NCBI GenBank assembly: GCA_021648225.1
Contig: JAKITE010000056.1
Location: forward strand, 1 to 17,382
Source of the DNA: Paracoccaceae bacterium
GTDB taxonomy: Bacteria > Pseudomonadota > Alphaproteobacteria > Rhodobacterales > Rhodobacteraceae
Length of the DNA: 17,382 bases
Direction of reading: 5' to 3'
Shown here piece by piece: positions 1-7,689 of the stretch (the first letter of the stretch is position 1; every line of letters begins with the position of its first letter). A program made the position numbers and the translations under genes. A model generated the notes under the pieces. It was not told the DNA's origin. It ran no database searches and saw only the letters and a list, made by a program, of their open reading frames with translations.

Positions 1-530
1 ATGATAATGTCGATAATATCATGATGATGCACAGCTTGCGGCCCCACTCGATGGAGGGGCATATGGCGATTTATAAATATGTTTTGCATCACTCCGGCAA
101 CACCATTCCCAAATGGTTTCTGGAGGTGCTGGGCGTTTGGGTAAGCTCGCTGAATGACTGTTCCTATTGTGTAGAACATCATTTTTCAGGGCTAAAACGG
201 TTAATGGGGGATGATGCGCGGGCTGATGCAATTCGCGCGGCAATTGACAGCCAAAACATTGATGCCGCGCCGCTGGATGACCCGCAAAAACTGGCAATGG
301 TTTATGCAAGGCAGCTTACCAAAGACCCGGGCGGCATGCGCGAGGAAATCGTGATCAGGCTGCGCGAGGCCGGGTATTCTGATCGCGAGATTCTGGAGAT
401 CAATCAGGTCAGCGCCTATTTCAGCTATGCCAATCGCACGGTGTTGGGTTTGGGGTGCAGCACCAAAGGTGATATTCTGGGCCTGTCGCCCAATAAATCC
501 GACAATCCCGACGATTGGAACCACAGCTAG
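1..530 (+). CDS. Carboxymuconolactone decarboxylase/AhpD-like peroxidase-related protein, 5' end outside window
   Basis: The frame is open to the left window edge (first full codon at 3), and residues before the first Met (DNVDNI) read like real protein, so the gene very probably starts upstream and the ATG cluster at 21 is internal. About 175 residues are visible. The hallmark is CSYCVEHH at about 170-195 bp, the CxxC...His redox motif of the AhpD/CMD fold, preceded by a helix rich in aromatic residues. Members of this peroxidase-related family are small helical, usually oligomeric proteins thought to reduce peroxides or handle reactive thiols; the substrate cannot be read from sequence. The stop is TAG at 528-530. 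A universal stress protein gene follows on the same strand after 114 bp, so a stress-related pairing is plausible but inferred. Family assignment is firm, function is not. Confidence 0.85.
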   Translation, partial: DNVDNIMMMHSLRPHSMEGHMAIYKYVLHHSGNTIPKWFLEVLGVWVSSLNDCSYCVEHHFSGLKRLMGDDARADAIRAAIDSQNIDAAPLDDPQKLAMVYARQLTKDPGGMREEIVIRLREAGYSDREILEINQVSAYFSYANRTVLGLGCSTKGDILGLSPNKSDNPDDWNHS

Positions 531-600
531 GGAAATCGGCAACCCTATGCTATGCTTTGAAAAAAATTCATGTATGCTGAAATTACAAAATAATTTATCA

Positions 601-627
601 TCAGCCAAGCTAACAAGTATCGGCTGA
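601..627. repeat. Inverted repeat upstream of the universal stress protein gene
   Basis: TCAGCC (601-606) and GGCTGA (622-627) form a perfect 6-bp inverted repeat with a 15-base spacer, ending 17 bases before the stress protein start. It lies in the 114-bp gap after the CMD-like gene, which otherwise holds AT-rich sequence suitable for a promoter that I could not place with confidence. It could be a leader hairpin or a regulator site. Short arms make chance a real possibility. Confidence 0.25.
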
Positions 628-644
628 ATTTCCGGAGGAAAAAA

Positions 645-1073
645 ATGTATAAAAAAATCCTAGTGCCGATCGACATCAATCAGGAAAGCTCCTGGAAAAC
701 CGCCTTGCCAAAGGCCGTTCATATGGCCAAGGAAAACGGTGCCAAGCTGTTTTTGTTTACCGTAGTGCCCGATTTTGGCATGGCTGTAGTTGGCTCTTTT
801 TTCCCCAAGGATTACGCGCAAAAAGCCATGGAACATGCCGAATACGAACTAAAGGCCATCGCGCGGAACCATGTGCCAACTGACGTAAGCGCCACCTGTT
901 ATGTGCGCCATGGATCCATTTATAAAGAAATCAACAAGGCCGCCGACACGTTGGGCGCTGATCTGATTGTGCTGGCCTCCCATCGGCCTGAAGACAGCGA
1001 TTTTCTGCTTGGTCCCAATGCGGCGCGCATTGTGCGCCATGCCCGCCAATCGGTTTTTGTGGTGCGGGATTAA
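645..1073 (+). CDS. Universal stress protein, UspA family
   Basis: This is a single Usp domain of 142 residues, the usual length for a stand-alone Usp. It opens with KKILVPID (residues 3-10), the conserved first strand with the Asp that contacts nucleotide in ATP-binding members, and ends with the typical LLGPNAARIVRHA...VFVV segment (121-140). The canonical G-2x-G-9x-G(S/T) ATP loop is degenerate: both early glycines are replaced (ASHR, 111-114) and the final G123 is followed by Pro, so ATP binding is uncertain. The start is well supported by GGAGG at 634-638, six bases before ATG. Usp proteins are cytoplasmic and often induced by starvation or oxygen stress. The gene converges on the DUF255 gene with only four bases between the stop codons. 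Confidence 0.93.
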   Translation: MYKKILVPIDINQESSWKTALPKAVHMAKENGAKLFLFTVVPDFGMAVVGSFFPKDYAQKAMEHAEYELKAIARNHVPTDVSATCYVRHGSIYKEINKAADTLGADLIVLASHRPEDSDFLLGPNAARIVRHARQSVFVVRD

Positions 1074-1077
1074 GGGT

Positions 1078-3276
1078 TTACCAGATGTTAAATCGCACCT
1101 CTTGCGGGGCCAGGCAAATTTCATCACTACAGGCCTGAAGCACAAGAACAACCGATGTAACAAGGCCTGATGGCGGCGGAATATCTGCTGTCAGGTTGAT
1201 CTCTTGCTCATATAACGCCAGCGGTTGATCCATATTAAAGGCCAGTGTTGTGACCAGCGGTTCGGGGAACGCAGCCGAGCCGATAGACGTTCCATCAACC
1301 AGCAGGTCAGTTGGAATAAAGAAATCCTCCAGCGGGACATGGGCGTTGATATGCCAGCCCTCCTTGATCCGCAGGTTCAGGGAAATTGTATTGCTGGCGC
1401 GGTCAATATCGGCATTGATCCGCACCACGCCATTGGCGACAAACCGCACGGCTTCGTTATTACCATAGGTCATTTTCCGGATAGCATTTACCGAATAGGC
1501 CCGCTGTTCCGGTGCCGCCAGAACCAGCCCGGAAATTGCCGCTGCCAGATCGGTGGCCTCAAGGCTGAATGCGGGGTCTTCGACCCTGTTCGCCAGACGG
1601 TTCAGCAATGCCAGCACCATACCGTTGCCACCGGGCAATTCACTGTCATCGACGGGGCGAAATGCGCCCAGACCCTCGATATTTTCGGTCATTGCAAATG
1701 TGCCGTCCTGCATCAAAAATTTTTCCTTTAGCGCTGTGTTCATTTTCACGGCGCGGGCCAGCCACAGGTCTGCGGTCTGGATGTCGGGAGCGTAATCATG
1801 CAAGGCAATAAACCCGAGGCCAAGGCTGGCGTAATCAACCAACTGGCCCTCGACACTCGGGCTGCCCTGATAGCTTATTCGCATCAGATTGCCGTCGATA
1901 AACATAGTATCGTAGATAAAACCGGCAGCGTTTTCAGCCGCTTGGTAATAGTCCGGCCGGTCAAAAACATCCGAGGCCTCCGCAAGGGTTTCAATCATCG
2001 CACCATTCCACGCGACGATGATTTTTTCATCCTTGAACGGCGCAGAGCGGGTTTTTCGGGCAGCATCCAACAGGGCTAGTGCAGCATCGAACCTTGCGTA
2101 AAATTCTGGGTCATTGGGCAATTCATCCATATAGACCGAATTGGTATTTTCGAAATTTCCGTATTGCGATACATTCAAAACGTCGATCAAAAATTCGGCC
2201 TCGTCACCGGCAGCAGCACGGATCTGGTCTTGGGTCCATGTATTATAGACCCCTTCTTCAGATTCTCCATCGGGGTTTAGCGAGGCTGCGTCTTCAGCGG
2301 AATAAAATCCGCCGCTTGGGGATTGCATATCGCGCAAAACATAATCAAACGCCCGCAATGCAGCGCGTTCATAATCTGCGCGGCCAGTGATACGTGCGGC
2401 GCGGGTTAATAACCGGCCGATCAGGGCCTGATTATACAGCATTTTTTCAAAATGCGGCACCCGCCATTCGGGATCAATCGAATAACGATGGAACCCACCT
2501 GCGACCTGATCATGAATGCCACCCATGATGATGCCGTCAAGGGTCAGGGTGACTGCCTCTAGGAAATCGGGGTTTTGATCCCGTTCCGCCTGATCCAGCA
2601 AAAACAGATAGGCGGTTTCCCGAGGGAATTTGGGTGCAACCCCCATGCCGCCGTTAAAATAATCAAACCGGGTCAGCATGGTATAAGCGATATCCGTTGC
2701 CAGCTCGGCTGTTAATTCACGCGCGGCGACAGAGCTGCTTAGATAGGCTCCGACAATGACGCTTAGATCATCGGCCTCAGTCAGAACTGCGGTGCGATCA
2801 TTGCGCCATCTGGTCTGAATTTCCTTCAGGATATCCAGAAGCTGTTCAGGTGGAAAATACGTGCCGCCAAAAAACGGTTTTGCTTCGCTGGTCAGAAATA
2901 CCGTATTGGGCCAACCACCAACCCCTGCCACGGTTTGGGTGGCCAACATAAATTGTTCATCCAGATCAGGGCGGCGTTCGCGGTCAATTTTGATCGAGAT
3001 GAAATATTCGTTCAAAAAAGCCCCGATTTCGGCATCCTCGAAGCTTTCTTCGCGCATCACATGGCACCAGAGGCAGGAAGAATAGCCCACGGACAAAAAA
3101 ATCGGCTTGCCCTCGGCGCGGGCTTTGTTCAGCGCTTCGGGCCCCCACGGATACCAGTAAACTTCGTTATAAGCATGTTGCAGCAAATACGGGGAATCTT
3201 CACCCAGCAACTGGTTCGGGGTTTGGGCACGCAAGGGCGCGGCCAGCAATAGCAGCACAATAATAAGTCTAAGCAT
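1078..3276 (-). CDS. Exported DUF255 (YyaL/SPATA20-like) thioredoxin-domain protein with C-terminal nDsbD-like domain
   Basis: The 732-residue product starts with a signal peptide (hydrophobic residues 4-13, likely cleavage after Ala17), so it should act in the periplasm. Residues about 20-190 are the DUF255 thioredoxin-like domain: SPYLLQHA, a CLWC redox site at 68-71 followed by HVM, then IDRERRPDLD and GGWPNTVFLT. The family more often has CHWC here. Residues about 200-590 resemble the six-hairpin helical region seen in this family. About 595-732 look like the N-terminal domain of DsbD, including an amphipathic WHINAH segment and a CSDEIC pair (C716, C721) comparable to the nDsbD active-site cysteines. 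Most family members are cytosolic-looking and lack this tail. The biochemical function of the family is not established; thiol-disulfide work in the periplasm is inferred. The gene lies 70 bp after the beta-barrel gene on the same strand. A TATACT at 3302-3307 (minus strand) could be its own -10 box, though I saw no good -35. Confidence 0.88.
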   Translation of the reverse strand: MLRLIIVLLLLAAPLRAQTPNQLLGEDSPYLLQHAYNEVYWYPWGPEALNKARAEGKPIFLSVGYSSCLWCHVMREESFEDAEIGAFLNEYFISIKIDRERRPDLDEQFMLATQTVAGVGGWPNTVFLTSEAKPFFGGTYFPPEQLLDILKEIQTRWRNDRTAVLTEADDLSVIVGAYLSSSVAARELTAELATDIAYTMLTRFDYFNGGMGVAPKFPRETAYLFLLDQAERDQNPDFLEAVTLTLDGIIMGGIHDQVAGGFHRYSIDPEWRVPHFEKMLYNQALIGRLLTRAARITGRADYERAALRAFDYVLRDMQSPSGGFYSAEDAASLNPDGESEEGVYNTWTQDQIRAAAGDEAEFLIDVLNVSQYGNFENTNSVYMDELPNDPEFYARFDAALALLDAARKTRSAPFKDEKIIVAWNGAMIETLAEASDVFDRPDYYQAAENAAGFIYDTMFIDGNLMRISYQGSPSVEGQLVDYASLGLGFIALHDYAPDIQTADLWLARAVKMNTALKEKFLMQDGTFAMTENIEGLGAFRPVDDSELPGGNGMVLALLNRLANRVEDPAFSLEATDLAAAISGLVLAAPEQRAYSVNAIRKMTYGNNEAVRFVANGVVRINADIDRASNTISLNLRIKEGWHINAHVPLEDFFIPTDLLVDGTSIGSAAFPEPLVTTLAFNMDQPLALYEQEINLTADIPPPSGLVTSVVLVLQACSDEICLAPQEVRFNIW

Positions 3277-3346
3277 CGGAAGTCCGTTTTATGAGTGCCG
3301 CAGTATACCCCGGATCAGGGTTTTTGGGAAATCTCTGGCTGCGTGG

Positions 3347-4585
3347 TTAGAAAAACCGGGAAAAAACAATTGAAAGATTGGTGGAAGGGCGCAGGAAAAC
3401 CCCCGACCCGGCCGAGGTCTCGCGCCCGCCAAATTCAGTACCATTGGCACCAAAAGCCTGTGAATAGCCAAGCGAAATATCGGCATTATCGTCAATCACC
3501 CATGCGGCTTGCACGGCGATTAGCGCGCTGCTGGCATTAAGGCTGATAATGGCATTTGGCGAAATAGTAATATCGGGGGTGAGGTTGATTTGCACCCCCA
3601 GCGCCAAGGTATCCAAGCCGGTATTGAAAATCTGCCCCCTTGCCAGACGTGCCAGTGTTTCAGGAGGCAGGGCATCAAAAGCAATGCCGCTATCAACCCC
3701 GAACCCGTTGCGGAAATATTCCGCGTAATAAAACACATTGGCGCCAAACAGGTTGCCGGTATTGGTGATATTGACCAGATAGCTGGCGTTTTGATCACCA
3801 TTAGCCAAGGACCAATGGGCGTATTCAATGCTCCAAACTGCGCCACCCAGCGGGCCGGACAGGCCGATACCTGTCAGAAAATCACCGCGATCTTGCGCCA
3901 AAACCAGCGTTGCATCCAGATTGCCGATAAAGGCCGAACCAAATACGCCAAACGTGCTGGAATCCCGATCAACAGGACCGCCACGCGTGGCCGGGCGCGG
4001 CACATAAATCGCCTGAATATCCGCGCCGCTATCCAGTAAATATTGGCCATAAATCATATCAACGCCGGTTTTATAACCGGTATTGAGGGCGTTGGGGGCA
4101 AATGCTCCAACAATATCCAGCGGATGAAATACCGTGCCGCCGCCCCATGTCACCGCTTGGCGACCAAGGCGCAACACAATGTTATCGCCGGTATAGCTTA
4201 GCGACAGGCGGTCAATTGTGTTGGTCAAAACCGTTTCCCCGTCCGCATAAATCGTGCCGGTCAGATCAAACAGGGTCATTGGTTCTGACGGGGGTAAAAA
4301 CGGCGCAATCGCTGCGCCATATGCCAATAAATCCCCCGCGCCAAAGGACAATAGCGAATGGGCCTCGACATTCCATGGGCCATTACCACCCGACCACATC
4401 AAGCGTAAATTACCGCCATAATTCTGGCGGCTGTCAAACCCGATTGCCGCATCAAAACTGTCAGCCGAGGCCCGATCAAACACCCCGCCCAGCTGAAATT
4501 GCGCGCTTAGGCCTTGGGCGTTGGCTGTGCCTGCCATCAGGGCCAGAATAAAACTAGCTGCGGGTATCGCTGGAAATTTTGCCAT
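3347..4585 (-). CDS. Outer-membrane beta-barrel protein of the Lol-like cluster
   Basis: The product has 412 residues with a signal peptide (cleavage likely after ANA, residue 23). It then shows alternating polar/hydrophobic strands, many Gly and aromatic residues, and a C-terminal SRFF ending in Phe, the signal recognised by the BAM machinery. LRLGRQAVTWGGG (138-150) followed by FHPLDI recalls the GRQ-x-V-x-WG segment of DUF1302-type and alginate-export-type barrels, but I cannot name the family. The ATG at 4585 is fixed because the preceding in-frame codon is TAG. The start lies 32 bases inside the ATPase gene, so translation is probably coupled and the barrel is likely part of the same machine. 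It would be the outer-membrane end of the route from ABC transporter through LolA-like carrier. It could instead be an ordinary porin that happens to be in the operon. Confidence 0.8.
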   Translation of the reverse strand: MAKFPAIPAASFILALMAGTANAQGLSAQFQLGGVFDRASADSFDAAIGFDSRQNYGGNLRLMWSGGNGPWNVEAHSLLSFGAGDLLAYGAAIAPFLPPSEPMTLFDLTGTIYADGETVLTNTIDRLSLSYTGDNIVLRLGRQAVTWGGGTVFHPLDIVGAFAPNALNTGYKTGVDMIYGQYLLDSGADIQAIYVPRPATRGGPVDRDSSTFGVFGSAFIGNLDATLVLAQDRGDFLTGIGLSGPLGGAVWSIEYAHWSLANGDQNASYLVNITNTGNLFGANVFYYAEYFRNGFGVDSGIAFDALPPETLARLARGQIFNTGLDTLALGVQINLTPDITISPNAIISLNASSALIAVQAAWVIDDNADISLGYSQAFGANGTEFGGRETSAGSGVFLRPSTNLSIVFSRFF

Positions 4586-5252
4586 CTATCATCTCGATAT
4601 GTCGTTTGGAATGTTTCATCACCCTTGGATCATGGGTGCCAATTACAAAGGTTATGCCAAGCCCGGTGTTTAATTTTCCCATCAGGTCCACCAGCTCAGC
4701 AGTAGTGGTGGAATCCAGATTAGCGGTGGGTTCATCGGCCAGCACGATCGAGGGTTTTGTCACCAAAGCCCGTGCAATAGCCACCCGTTGTTGTTGCCCG
4801 CCTGAAAGCGCGCCGGGGCGGCGATGTTCCATGCCTTTCAACCCGACCTCGTGCAAGGCCAGCGTTGCGCGTTTTTGACGTTCGGCTTTGGGGATTTGCT
4901 GCAATTGCAGCACAAATTCAACATTTTCCAATGCCGACAGCACCGGCACAAGATTATAGGCCTGAAAAATAAACCCGATTTTATGCAGCCGTAAATCAGA
5001 CAATTCCGCCTTTGAAAAATCATTCAGCGATTGCCCCTCAAAGGTAATTTCGCCAGATGTGGGATGGTCAAGCGCGCCGATCATGTTCAGCAATGTGGTT
5101 TTGCCCGAACCGGATGGCCCTGCCAGCGTGGCAAAATCGCCGCGCATGATTTCAAGGTCGATACCGTCCAGTGCGCGGACTTCTAAATCGCCTTTGCCAA
5201 ATATCTTGGTAATGCCTTTGCAGGTCACGATCGGGGTTGGGTTATTTGGCAT
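4554..5252 (-). CDS. ABC transporter ATP-binding protein, LolD/MacB type
   Basis: This is a 232-residue nucleotide-binding subunit with all key motifs: Walker A GPSGSGKT (45-52), Q-loop Q97, signature LSGGQ (149-153), Walker B IVLADE (169-174) and switch His207. The overall pattern (TKIFGKGDLEVRALDGIDLEI near the start, then FQAYNLVPVLSALENV) is that of the LolD/MacB/FtsE family, whose ATPases drive FtsX-fold permeases that extract or push substrates at the periplasmic face rather than move them through a channel. The ATG at 5252 was chosen over a longer reading because GGAGG (5262-5266, minus strand) lies nine bases upstream and the protein then has standard length. It overlaps the preceding permease gene by 11 bp and the following barrel gene by 32 bp, indicating translational coupling. 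Confidence 0.93.
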   Translation of the reverse strand: MPNNPTPIVTCKGITKIFGKGDLEVRALDGIDLEIMRGDFATLAGPSGSGKTTLLNMIGALDHPTSGEITFEGQSLNDFSKAELSDLRLHKIGFIFQAYNLVPVLSALENVEFVLQLQQIPKAERQKRATLALHEVGLKGMEHRRPGALSGGQQQRVAIARALVTKPSIVLADEPTANLDSTTTAELVDLMGKLNTGLGITFVIGTHDPRVMKHSKRHIEMIDGKISSDTRS

Positions 5253-6468
5253 GACGCATGGCCTCCACCGGGCTGGTTTTTTGGGCGCGATAGGCAGGCC
5301 AAAGGGCGACAATTATGCCCATCAGCCAGATAATCAGCGGAAAAACAAGATAATCGCTGGGTTTGATCACGGGGAATAAAACCTGCCCTTGCTGGAATTC
5401 CTCTAGCCCTGCTGCATAAGCGCCAAGATCAATACCGTTTCGCAAAGACCATACAGTAACCACCGCCAGCCCCATGGCCAGCAACACGCCGATGCCAATC
5501 AGCAAAGCCGATTCCATGGTGACCAGCATCAGCACCATTTTGGGTTTCAAACCCAAGGCGCGCATCAGGCCAAATTCCTGTATCCGTTCAAACACCGCCA
5601 TCAATTGAGTGTTGATAATGCCAATGCTCATCAGCACAATCATGATGCCCAGCCAGATATAAATGATCGCCGCCATGGATGTATCCATCGCCGCCAGCAA
5701 TAGCGACAGCTTGCGCCAATCGCGTGCATCCAGATCAGGCGCGGCGATTTTGATGCGCTCCATCACTATCGGCAAGTTGATATCCTGTGGCACGGTAAAG
5801 CTGATTTGGGAAATCTGGTTTTCCAGCCCCAGATACTGCTGGGCAGCACTGCGGCCGGTAAACACATACATATCCTCGAACGCCTGATCGGCGTCATACA
5901 GGCCAACGATATAAAAGCTTTGCTGTGCCAAAAGCCCGTCCGCACCTTGTGACATCAAAATCACCCGACGGCCAATTTCGGTTTTCAAACGCGCTGCAAG
6001 GTTAATGCCGATGACTACGCTGTCATCCTCCAGCCCGTTCAAATTACGCCCCATCACCAGCTTGCTTGGCACTGATGAAATCCGTGCCTCGGCGGCCGGA
6101 TCAACCCCCAGAATGGTGATCGGCAGGGTTTTATATTCGCTTTGCACCACAGCGGGAACCTGCAAGCGCTCAGCCCAGTTTTCGACGCCCTCACCGTTTA
6201 AGGCAGCAATTAACGCAGCATTGGCGGGCGGCATCAGATGTTCGATATTGGGGTCATCCATATAACCGTCTGCATGGATCTGGCCCTGACCAATCAACAG
6301 GCCCAGCGCCGCATCGCGGCTGCTGGAACCCCATGCCGCCAATAGAGAGGCAAAAACCAGCACCGACCATAAACCAACCACCACCACAATCAAGGTTATG
6401 CCGGTGCGGCGCGGGTTGCGCCATATATTGCGCCATGCCAGCGGGCGCAGGATTTTGAAATTTTCCAT
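5242..6468 (-). CDS. ABC transporter permease, FtsX/LolE-type (second permease)
   Basis: The 408-residue membrane protein has the MacB/LolC fold: a short cytoplasmic start with AWRNIWRNPRRT, membrane helix 1 at about 25-47, a large periplasmic domain (about 50-265) and three C-terminal helices near 266-288, 313-342 and 373-391. VFERIQEFGLMRALG (about 293-307) is the conserved cytoplasmic loop that couples to the ATPase, and the C-terminus (PAYRAQKTSPVEAMR) is typical. It is clearly different in sequence from the permease encoded just upstream, so the pair probably forms a heterodimer as LolC and LolE do. The previous stop and this ATG share a base (TGATG); a GTG one codon earlier (6471) is the alternative start. 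Substrate is unknown; lipid or lipoprotein extraction is inferred from neighbours. Confidence 0.9.
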   Translation of the reverse strand: MENFKILRPLAWRNIWRNPRRTGITLIVVVVGLWSVLVFASLLAAWGSSSRDAALGLLIGQGQIHADGYMDDPNIEHLMPPANAALIAALNGEGVENWAERLQVPAVVQSEYKTLPITILGVDPAAEARISSVPSKLVMGRNLNGLEDDSVVIGINLAARLKTEIGRRVILMSQGADGLLAQQSFYIVGLYDADQAFEDMYVFTGRSAAQQYLGLENQISQISFTVPQDINLPIVMERIKIAAPDLDARDWRKLSLLLAAMDTSMAAIIYIWLGIMIVLMSIGIINTQLMAVFERIQEFGLMRALGLKPKMVLMLVTMESALLIGIGVLLAMGLAVVTVWSLRNGIDLGAYAAGLEEFQQGQVLFPVIKPSDYLVFPLIIWLMGIIVALWPAYRAQKTSPVEAMRHAK

Positions 6469-7688
6469 CACGGCGATGCCATCGCGGTTACGGGTTCCAG
6501 CCCTAAAATGCGCCGATAGGGGATAAAGCCAAGAATACAGATTGATGCCACAATCACCCCCGGCCCGATCAGAACGCTAAACGGTGTCAGGCTGGGAAAT
6601 AACCGCGAGGGAATGCCCCATTGCGCGTAAATATCATCCATGCCCGGAATATAAATCCCGACATTGATAAAATATAAGGTCAGCGCAACGCCAAAAACAA
6701 TCCCCAGCCCTGCGCCCAGAAAAGAAAGAAAAATCAGCTCCAGCCAGACCATTTTGCCAATACTGCGCGGCCGCATGCCCAGCGCCAAAAGCCCGCCAAA
6801 TTCGCGGGTGCGTTCCAGCACCGACATATAAAGCGTGTTGAGAATGATAAACACCACCACAATCACCAAGGTAATATACATCATGCCCGAAGTGCCCATA
6901 TCCAGCTGGATCATCTGTTTGATCGCCGGTTGCAGCTGTTCCCAATTGCGATACAGCACGCCATTATCAGCAGCAATTTGGCGTAATTCTGCATCCAGAC
7001 CAACAATATCAGCCAAATTATCCCCCGCCAGCGCAATGGTGTTCACATCGCCCGCCAAAGCAAAGACCTCCTGAAACCGCGCCAGCGGCATTTGCGCGAT
7101 CTGGCGGTCCAGTTCCGGCACGCCGGAGCTGAACACACCCACCAATGTCAGCACATCGGCGGCCACGGACCCATCGGTGCCAGAGCCCAGCAACACAACC
7201 CCGTCGCCGACCTCCAGTTTCAGGTTTCGCGCCAATCCATCGCCCAGAACAATCGCGCCTGTATCGTCTTCTTGCAGATATCGGCCCTCTTTGATGGTCG
7301 ATGCAAGGGTGCTGATATCGGCTTCGGAATTCGGGTCAACGCCCATCACCGCCGCGCCAAAACTTAGATCACCATTGGCAAGGATGACAAACCCTGTTGC
7401 GCGGGCGGTAACCGAGGTAACCGCCGGAAGTTGCCCAAGCGCGGTTATAATTGCATCAGCATTTTCAATGCGCCGTGAAATATCGGGGTCTTCGGGATAG
7501 CCGACAGGTTGAAACTGGCCAAACCCGTCAAACAACCGCAAGCTGCCGGTTTTCATCATGTCGTATGACCCAAGCTGAAACGACAGCATAAACACCAGCA
7601 ACATGGAGGTCAGCGCCATACCCAGAATGCTAAGCACCGATCGCATCGGTTGTCGCCAGATATTGCGCCATGCAAGCGAGACCAACAT
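6468..7688 (-). CDS. ABC transporter permease, FtsX/LolC-type (first permease)
   Basis: The 406-residue product opens with SLAWRNIWRQPMRS and has membrane helix 1 at about 17-40, a periplasmic domain to about 265, then helices near 269-288, 315-341 and 370-389. The coupling loop SVLERTREFGGLLALGMRP (289-307) is diagnostic of LolC/E and MacB-type permeases. The periplasmic part carries the usual small-strand pattern including VMGVDPNSEADIS, matched by LGVDPAAEARIS in its partner. This shows that the two permeases are related but diverged. Its ATG lies one base after the LolA-like stop codon and its TGA overlaps the next start, so it sits in the middle of a coupled five-gene unit. It presumably dimerises with the second permease and is powered by the LolD-like ATPase. 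Confidence 0.9.
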   Translation of the reverse strand: MLVSLAWRNIWRQPMRSVLSILGMALTSMLLVFMLSFQLGSYDMMKTGSLRLFDGFGQFQPVGYPEDPDISRRIENADAIITALGQLPAVTSVTARATGFVILANGDLSFGAAVMGVDPNSEADISTLASTIKEGRYLQEDDTGAIVLGDGLARNLKLEVGDGVVLLGSGTDGSVAADVLTLVGVFSSGVPELDRQIAQMPLARFQEVFALAGDVNTIALAGDNLADIVGLDAELRQIAADNGVLYRNWEQLQPAIKQMIQLDMGTSGMMYITLVIVVVFIILNTLYMSVLERTREFGGLLALGMRPRSIGKMVWLELIFLSFLGAGLGIVFGVALTLYFINVGIYIPGMDDIYAQWGIPSRLFPSLTPFSVLIGPGVIVASICILGFIPYRRILGLEPVTAMASP

Positions 7689-7689
7689 T

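Noticed and set aside
1225..1731. Plus-strand open frame of 168 codons opposite the DUF255 gene
   Set aside because: No motif, irregular composition, and the opposite strand encodes a continuous domain protein.
3308..3326. CCC...GGG followed by TTTTT as a plus-strand terminator
   Set aside because: The stem is only about three pairs and both flanking genes are on the minus strand.
5253..5312. Upstream extension of the ATPase gene by 20 residues
   Set aside because: It lies within the permease gene, the added residues are unlike the family, and GGAGG points to the ATG at 5252.
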